Positions 56,469-64,000 of a stretch of 64,000 nt of DNA are shown in pieces. How positions within the stretch are numbered: position 1 is the stretch's first letter; every line of letters begins with the position of its first letter. This stretch comes from Caenorhabditis remanei (Eukaryota > Nematoda > Chromadorea > Rhabditida > Rhabditidae), in NCBI RefSeq assembly GCF_010183535.1, contig NC_071331.1, positions 1 to 64,000 of the forward strand, written 5' to 3'. The notes below the pieces were generated by a model, which worked only from the letters and a program-made list of their open reading frames with translations, was not told the DNA's origin and did no database searches. Position numbers and translations under genes: made by a program.

Positions 56469-56480
56469 TTAGGCTTAGGC
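56469..56480 (+). repeat. TTAGGC telomeric run (2 copies)
   Basis: Joins U10 to U11. Confidence 0.93.
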
Positions 56481-58822
56481 TCAGGCGCAGGCTCTGCCTG
56501 TGCCATTTGGGCTGTGACTTTTTGACTTTTCGAACCGATTCGCGATTTTATTATGCCAATTTGTTCCCCTGAGGGGGGGACCAGCGTCCACCAAAAATGA
56601 GCCCTGGTGGGCTGCTCCGAGCCGAGCTCTGAGAGCTCAAAGTCGGCTCAAAAAAAACTTATATCGCCTCTAACTTTTTTGTACGTGAATATTTTTCGGG
56701 AATTTTTTTGTGATGAGTTAGAGCTTAGAGTTGTGCATCTGATGATAATATAGAATTTTTTAAAATCAATCGATAATCGATCGATAATTGAGATCTAGAC
56801 TTTCAAAATGGCCGCATTCAAAATTTAACAAGAGTTTTCGAATAAGATTCTGGACTTAAGTACGTCTCTCGTAGACGCAACTTTTGAATTAGGGTGCATG
56901 GTCCCTCGTCCTGGGGATTTTTTTTTTTTTGATTTTTAGCAAAAAATTTTCAGTTTTTGAATTTTTTGAGGGGGTCAAAGAGGAGGGACCGGTTTGGTCA
57001 GTACTAACAAAATGTAGCCCTACTTGGCAGCTATCACCTGATATGTTGATCTCCCCGGTGCGACACCTCTGAGCTGAGTTATGAACGTTTGAGTGTGCTC
57101 AGGCTCAGCTTAGGCTTAGCTTAGGCTTAGCTTAGGCTTAGCTTAGGCTTAGGCTTGACGCAAAAGTGTCGATAATCTGAATTTTTATGATTGTATCGGA
57201 TAGAGAATTGTTTGGTGAGTATCGTAAAAATATTTTAAATTTTTTTCTGACCGGTCCCTGTAAGTTAGACCCATATATAGTTTTTGGTGAACTTTGTTTT
57301 ATAACTGGTTTCGTTTTGTACTTTGAAGGTCAGTTGTTTCATGATTACTTAGAACGTTGAAAGGGCTTTATTATGCATTTAATAATGACCCTCTATCTTT
57401 TATATGAACTGAGATCGAAGGGAGATAAGGTCGAAAACTCGAAAATGGTCAAAATTCAAGGTTGGATATTTGATGTTTTTTCAAAGCCATTTTGTTCAGC
57501 GTGTTTTATTTGATCGAAAAACATAAATATTTTAGAAAATTTCGTATCGAAAAATTTTTTTTTTGGACTTTGAAAAATTTTGAAAAATTTAATTTTTTTG
57601 GTTTTTTCGAAATTAAAAATACAGCTTCATATACATGAGTTTGACAATTATTTTACTTTATTGAGTATGTAACGAGCTATTTGATGCACTTTAATTTGAC
57701 TCGAATGCTCTCATATGAACGGAAGTCAAAGCGAGATAAGATCGAGAAATAGACACTAGAAGGGTGACATTTCACAATAAGTTAAGCAATAGTCGTGGCG
57801 CGAAGCGTCACTACTCAGATTGCGTTTACGGTGACGCTGAGCGGAGCGAAGCGTCACCGTGAAGGCTACAAATATGAAACATACAACTCATTTTTTCACT
57901 TTTTACACACTTTTACACACTTTTTTTTTCACTTTTTCTACTTTTTTTCCTTCCCTTTGTTTCATACTGAAACAAAACTTGATTTGGGCTGCACTCGGGA
58001 GTCTCTCGGCGCCATGAAAGACAGAAAATTCTTTCAGAATATCAGGCGCCATGAAAGACAGAAAATTCTTTTGAAAACTCAGGCGCCATGAAAGACAGAA
58101 AATTCTTTTGTTATACTTCTTGTGTGAAATCACAAAAAATTGCCCAAATTCGGCGAGCCTATTTTTTACGGGTATATAGAGTTTTTTGGTGATTAATAAT
58201 ATGCATGTATCATTTCAATTTAAACTTGGTCATAGAAATTTAAGAAATGTCAGTTAAAAAGAAAGTTACTAATACTTGTGTTTTAAGTTATATCCAAAAA
58301 TTCTAGATATTCACGATTGACTCTAGCTGTAAATATTTACAATTTTGTGAATTTCTACGTGTATGACTATGCAGTCCCATAACAGGAATACAATTGCGTT
58401 TCGTTTGAAACAATAGTATAAGAAATTATTGAAATGTGTTAATAAAGGCGCGAAGCGCCTTTATTATGACACTTTTAATGATTTCTTATACTATTGTTTT
58501 AAATGGAAGGCCACAAAACAGAATGAGTCTATCAAACTTGAATTTTTTAGAAAATAATATTATTTTGAACAGAAACAGTGCATATTATGACAATTCAGAT
58601 ATTTTTTGGACCACGCGAGCCGAATTTGGGCAATTTTTTGTGATTTCACACAAGAAGTATAACAAAAGAATTTTCTGTCTTTCATGGCGCCTGAGTTTTC
58701 AAAAGAATTTTCTGTCTTTCATGGCGCCTGATATTCTGAAAGAATTTTCTGTCTTTCATGGCGCCGAGAGACTCCCGAGTGCAGCCCAAATCAAGTTTTG
58801 TTTCAGTATGAAACAAAGGGAA
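56481..58822 (+). repeat. Telomere-linked unit U11 (copy of U7)
   Basis: Near-identical to U7 at +36296/36297 bp. Left arm about 57952-58157, inner hairpin 58408-58500, right arm about 58618-58822. The right arm stops after CAAAGGGA, about 7 bp short of the U7 end, and joins TTAGGC. Confidence 0.9.
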
Positions 58823-58840
58823 TTAGGCTTAGGCTTAGGC
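58823..58840 (+). repeat. TTAGGC telomeric run (3 copies)
   Basis: Joins U11 to the type II unit U12. Confidence 0.95.
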
Positions 58841-61800
58841 TCAGGCGCAGGCTTCTGCCTGCGCCATTTGGGCTGAGGCGCGGACCCCCAAAATTTATTT
58901 CCGAGATTTTATGATTGGATCGGATAGCCCTTTGAAAATGAGGAAATATACCCTTTTTAGATTTTTGAAAAAATTAGGCCCCGCCCACTTATATCGATTT
59001 GAAAAAAATCGATAACTCACTAAACTCTTCGTAACTTTTTTCGGAGTGGAGCTTTTGGGGACTTTTTTTTTGATTGATATTAGAATTAGACGCTCTATCT
59101 GGAAAAAGTACATACGTCAGATGAAAAAATCGATAATCAATCGATAATCGATTTTTTGAAAAAAAAACTTTTTTTTCTTAGGGATTTTCCGGAGACCTAT
59201 ACCATTCGATAGTCCCAAAGGTGTACTATATAACCACCAAAGTTGGTAGGGGCCTCACATTTCCACTTCGTGAAAAATCGATAATAAGTTTTTTTCACTA
59301 AAACTGCTATAACTTTTGACTGATAAGAGGTAGATGAAAAGTGTTTTGATATTTCGATAGAGAATTAAGAGTTTGTACCCACGCTATAAAAAAGTTTGAA
59401 AAATATTGATTTTTGGAGCAAGTAGGTGCTCCGGAAAAAAATCGAAAAAAAATTGTCCAGTTCTATGGTTATAAAACCTATACCATTCGATAGAGCATAA
59501 AAAAGTACCCCGGAAAACATATACCACTAAGGGCTCTCAACGTCAATTTTCGAGAAAAAAATTTTCAAAGTTTTTTTTCTGAAAATTTTTGAAAATTTTT
59601 TTTTGTTATTGATTTTTTGAGGGGGTCATACTAACATTTTGTAAATTAAAATAGTTTGTCCCCCTAGAGATTTTAAAGGGCTACATTTTGGAACTTATTA
59701 TGTCCCGATACCTTTGACCGGAGCCGAGATCTAAGCGAGATAAGGTCATGGCTCAAAAAAAATCGGAATTTCAAAATGGGAATTTCGGAATTTTTTCAAC
59801 GGCATATTATTCAGCGTGATTAGTTTAGTCGATTTATCTAAAAAAATATCGAATTTTCGACTCGGAATATTTTTTTTTTGGACTTGTAAAATTTTTCAAA
59901 ATTTTCAAAATTTTGGTTTTTTTGAAATTTCAAAGGGGGTTTTGCAGATATGATTTTCAAACTTGTTTCTCTTCCTAGAGAATTTTAAGGGCTATTATAT
60001 GCACTTTAGTATGACCCGATACCTCTGACCGGAGCCGAGATCTAAGCGAGATAAGGTCATGGCTCAAAAAAAATCGGATTTTCAAAATGGGAATTTCGGA
60101 ATTTTTTCAACGGCATATTATTCAGCGTAATTAGTTTAGTCGATTTATCTGAAAACATTTTGAAATTTCGACTCGGAATATTTTTTTTGGACTTGTAAAA
60201 TTTTTCAAAATTTTCAAAATTTTGATTTTTTCGAAATTTTACACGGGGTTTTGTAGGTATGATTTTCAAACTTGTTTTTCTTTTTAGAGAATTTCAAGGG
60301 CTTTTCTATGCACTTGAGTTTGACCCGATACCTCTGACCGGAGCCGAGATCTAACCGAGATAAGGTCATGGCTCAAAAATAATCGGAATTTCAAAGTGCG
60401 AATTTCCAAGTTTTTTCAACGCCATATTATTTAGCGTGCTTTGTTTAGTCGAACTATCAGAAAAAATTTCAACTTTTCAATTGGGAAAATTTTTTTTTTG
60501 GACTTGTAAAATTTTTCAAATTTTTCAAAATTTTGGTTTTTTTGAAGTTTCACATACAGTTTTACAGGTATGATTTTCAAACTTGTTTCTCTTCCTAGAC
60601 AATTTTAAGGGCTATTATACGCACTTTAGTTTGACCCGATACCTCTGACCGGAGCCGAGATCTAAGCAAGATAAGGTCGAAATCTGGAAAAAGTCAAATA
60701 TTCAAAGTGCGAATTTTGTAATTTTTTTAATGCCAGATTGTTCATCGTGCTTTGTTTAGTCGAACTATTTAAATACTTTTTGAAATTTGACATCCAAAGT
60801 TTCTAATTTCACCTTATCAAGAGTGTGAACGACTAGCACTACGGGGGGAGGGGAAGGTCAAGTCATCAATCACTCTAACAACACCACCTGTCACTTTGTG
60901 TGGGAAAATATGACTAGATAACGATCAGGTCATCCATTCTCACGAAAACATCTGTCTTTTACGTTTTTCACACTTTTACACGCATTTTCTCATTTTTTCC
61001 ACATTTTTTCACACTTAAACTCATTTTTACATACTTTTTTCCACTTTTCTAGTTTCGGAACGAAACAAAACTTGATTTGGGCTCAACAACCCTATATTAA
61101 AAGCTCGCTTCGCTCGCTTTCTCCGACGCCATGAAAGACAGAAAATTCCTTGAAAAGCTCGGACGCCATGAAAGTTAGAAAATTCCTTGAAAAGCTCGGA
61201 CGCCATGAAAGTTAGAAAATTCTTTTTTATTCACTTTTGTATGAGATTTCACAATAAATTGCCCAAATTCGGCGAGCTCTTGTCAGGGTATCTTGTATTT
61301 CTGCCAGTGTGACTTAGAAAATGGATACTGCAAAAAACGTCAGTGCAAAAAGTTAGAAATGTCATCATATCTTGTGTTTTGAAAAAAAACTAGAAATACT
61401 TGAACCTCATATATTAGTGAACTATAAATTTAATTTTTTGCAATATACATCACATAGTAGTAAAAAATGTTAAATAAAATATACAATTGCGTTTCGTTCA
61501 AAACAATAGTATAAGAAATTATTAAAATGTGTTAATGAAGGCGCGGAGCGCCTTCATTATGACACTTTTAATGATTTCTTATACTATTGTTTTGAACGGA
61601 AGGCCACAAACATGAATGAGTCTATTGCACTGTAAAAATGAAGGAAATAGCTTTATTTTTAATAAAAACAGTGTATTTAATAGGAATCTAGTGATTTTTT
61701 GTATCACACGAGCCGAATTTGGGCAATTTATTGTGAAATCTCATACAAAAGTGAATAAAAAAGAATTTTCTAACTTTCATGGCGTCCGAGCTTTTCAAGG

Positions 61801-62229
61801 AATTTTCTAACTTTCATGGCGTCCGAGCTTTTCAAGGAATTTTCTGTCTTTCATGGCGTCGGAGAAAGCGAGCGAAGCGAGCTTTTAATATAGGGTTGTT
61901 GAGCCCAAATCAAGTTTTGTTTCGTTCCGAAACTAGAAAAGTGGAAAAAAGTATGTAAAAATGAGTTTAAGTGTGAAAAAATGTGGAAAAAATGAGAAAA
62001 TGCGTGTAAAAGTGTGAAAAACGTAAAAGACAGATGTTTTCGTGAGAATGGATGACCTGATCGTTATCTAGTCATATTTTCCCACACAAAGTGACAGGTG
62101 GTGTTGTTAGAGTGATTGATGACTTGACCTTCCCCTCCCCCCGTAGTGCTAGTCGTTCACACTCTTGATAAGGTGAAATTAGAAACTTTGGATGTCAAAT
62201 TTCAAAAAGTATTTAAATAGTTCGACTAA
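58841..62229 (+). repeat. Telomere-linked unit U12 (type II, uninterrupted)
   Basis: The first kilobase matches U9 from 25211. It holds about 3.5 monomers of the ~310-bp tandem (59640-60755) and then the longest palindrome of the window: left arm 60756-61277, inner hairpin 61501-61593, right arm 61712-62229. The arm runs past the usual palindrome into the type II sequence and ends TAGTTCGACTAA before TTAGGC. No Helitron or Maverick, so it shows the empty sites for both. Confidence 0.9.
59640..60755. repeat. ~310-bp tandem array in U12
   Basis: Monomers marked by GAGCCGAGATCTAA at about 59722, 60027, 60343 and 60652. Each carries TATTATTCAGCGTG-like and TTTTTTGGACTTGTAAAA segments. Non-coding. 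Confidence 0.85.
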
Positions 62230-62241
62230 TTAGGCTTAGGC
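62230..62241 (+). repeat. TTAGGC telomeric run (2 copies)
   Basis: Joins U12 to U13. Confidence 0.93.
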
Positions 62242-64000
62242 TCAGGCGCAGGCTCTGCCTGTGCCATTTGGGCTGTGACTTTTTGACTTTTCGAACCGAT
62301 TCGCGATTTTATTATGCCAATTTGTTCCCCTGAGGGGGGGACCAGCGTCCACCAAAAATGAGCCCTGGTGGGCTGCTCCGAGCCGAGCTCTGAGAGCTCA
62401 AAGTCGGCTCAAAAAAAACTTATATCGCCTCTAACTTTTTTGTACGTGAATATTTTTCGGGAATTTTTTTGTGATGAGTTAGAGCTTAGAGTTGTGCATC
62501 TGATGATAATATAGAATTTTTTAAAATCAATCGATAATCGATCGATAATTGAGATCTAGACTTTCAAAATGGCCGCATTCAAAATTTAACAAGAGTTTTC
62601 GAATAAGATTCTGGACTTAAGTACGTCTCTCGTAGACGCAACTTTTGAATTAGGGTGCATGGTCCCTCGTCCTGGGGATTTTTTTTTTTTTGATTTTTAG
62701 CAAAAAATTTTCAGTTTTTGAATTTTTTGAGGGGGTCAAAGAGGAGGGACCGGTTTGGTCAGTACTAACAAAATGTAGCCCTACTTGGCAGCTATCACCT
62801 GATATGTTGATCTCCCCGGTGCGACACCTCTGAGCTGAGTTATGAACGTTTGAGTGTGCTCAGGCTCAGCTTAGGCTTAGCTTAGGCTTAGCTTAGGCTT
62901 AGCTTAGGCTTAGGCTTGACGCAAAAGTGTCGATAATCTGAATTTTTATGATTGTATCGGATAGAGAATTGTTTGGTGAGTATCGTAAAAATATTTTAAA
63001 TTTTTTTCTGACCGGTCCCTGTAAGTTAGACCCATATATAGTTTTTGGTGAACTTTGTTTTATAACTGGTTTCGTTTTGTACTTTGAAGGTCAGTTGTTT
63101 CATGATTACTTAGAACGTTGAAAGGGCTTTATTATGCATTTAATAATGACCCTCTATCTTTTATATGAACTGAGATCGAAGGGAGATAAGGTCGAAAACT
63201 CGAAAATGGTCAAAATTCAAGGTTGGATATTTGATGTTTTTTCAAAGCCATTTTGTTCAGCGTGTTTTATTTGATCGAAAAACATAAATATTTTAGAAAA
63301 TTTCGTATCGAAAAATTTTTTTTTTGGACTTTGAAAAATTTTGAAAAATTTAATTTTTTTGGTTTTTTCGAAATTAAAAATACAGCTTCATATACATGAG
63401 TTTGACAATTATTTTACTTTATTGAGTATGTAACGAGCTATTTGATGCACTTTAATTTGACTCGAATGCTCTCATATGAACGGAAGTCAAAGCGAGATAA
63501 GATCGAGAAATAGACACTAGAAGGGTGACATTTCACAATAAGTTAAGCAATAGTCGTGGCGCGAAGCGTCACTACTCAGATTGCGTTTACGGTGACGCTG
63601 AGCGGAGCGAAGCGTCACCGTGAAGGCTACAAATATGAAACATACAACTCATTTTTTCACTTTTTACACACTTTTACACACTTTTTTTTTCACTTTTTCT
63701 ACTTTTTTTCCTTCCCTTTGTTTCATACTGAAACAAAACTTGATTTGGGCTGCACTCGGGAGTCTCTCGGCGCCATGAAAGACAGAAAATTCTTTCAGAA
63801 TATCAGGCGCCATGAAAGACAGAAAATTCTTTTGAAAACTCAGGCGCCATGAAAGACAGAAAATTCTTTTGTTATACTTCTTGTGTGAAATCACAAAAAA
63901 TTGCCCAAATTCGGCGAGCCTATTTTTTACGGGTATATAGAGTTTTTTGGTGATTAATAATATGCATGTATCATTTCAATTTAAACTTGGTCATAGAAAT
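62242..64000 (+). repeat. Telomere-linked unit U13 (copy of U7/U11, cut by window end)
   Basis: Matches U11 at +5761 bp as far as the window goes, including the CCTTCCCTTTG variant in the left arm. The inner hairpin and right arm lie beyond 64000. Confidence 0.9.

Noticed and set aside
2018..64000. Units as telomere-targeted non-LTR or Penelope-like retrotransposons
   Set aside because: The fixed/variable end pattern would fit, but no reverse transcriptase or endonuclease frame is present in any unit, and the palindromic ends are not explained.
2018..64000. Units as Helitrons
   Set aside because: The hairpin plus CTAA is suggestive on the minus strand, but there is no fixed TC start and no A/T target site; kept only as an alternative for the module.

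Overview
Nuclear DNA of a nematode, most likely a Caenorhabditis or close relative. The evidence is the nematode telomere repeat TTAGGC in long perfect runs, protein genes with introns of about 41-65 bp and TTTCAG-type acceptors, and Caenorhabditis-style mobile elements. All TTAGGC runs read 5'->3' on the + strand, so a chromosome end would lie to the right.

Layout: 1-2017 is a 365-bp satellite cut off in mid-monomer by TTAGGC. From 2018 to 64000 the host DNA is a head-to-tail array of 13 units (U1-U13 here) separated by TTAGGC runs of 1 to about 21 copies. Every unit starts at the same point, a GC-rich hairpin module fused to the telomere run. Units then follow one of two sequences: type I (U1-U8, U10, U11, U13) or type II (U9, U12). 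Each complete unit ends in a large interrupted palindrome whose right arm stops at a variable position, where TTAGGC is attached directly. Variants private to one unit occur in both arms of that unit. I read the array as repeated cycles of copying from a telomere end, snap-back synthesis, and telomeric healing. U1 and U2 are each followed by two copies of a 0.68-kb block, itself a mosaic of fragments joined by TTAGGC.

U9 carries two insertions. One is a tandem of three head-to-tail non-autonomous Helitrons on the minus strand (26215-30575). The other is a 21.4-kb Maverick/Polinton (31907-53311) with long terminal inverted repeats, sitting in the loop of the U9 palindrome.

The Maverick appears structurally intact. 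It encodes a protein-primed DNA polymerase B (13 exons), a retroviral-type integrase with a chromodomain, a packaging ATPase, an adenovirus-like protease, major and minor capsid proteins, a pVI-like virion protein, a PIF1-type helicase, two unknown core ORFs, a C2H2 zinc-finger protein, two small membrane proteins, a proline-rich protein and three small cysteine-motif proteins near its ends. Core genes sit in compact divergent or bicistronic groups behind TATA boxes 34-44 bp from the start codon. No envelope/fusion glycoprotein of usual size was found. Gene models were built by hand from reading frame and GT-AG splice sites; no database search was possible.
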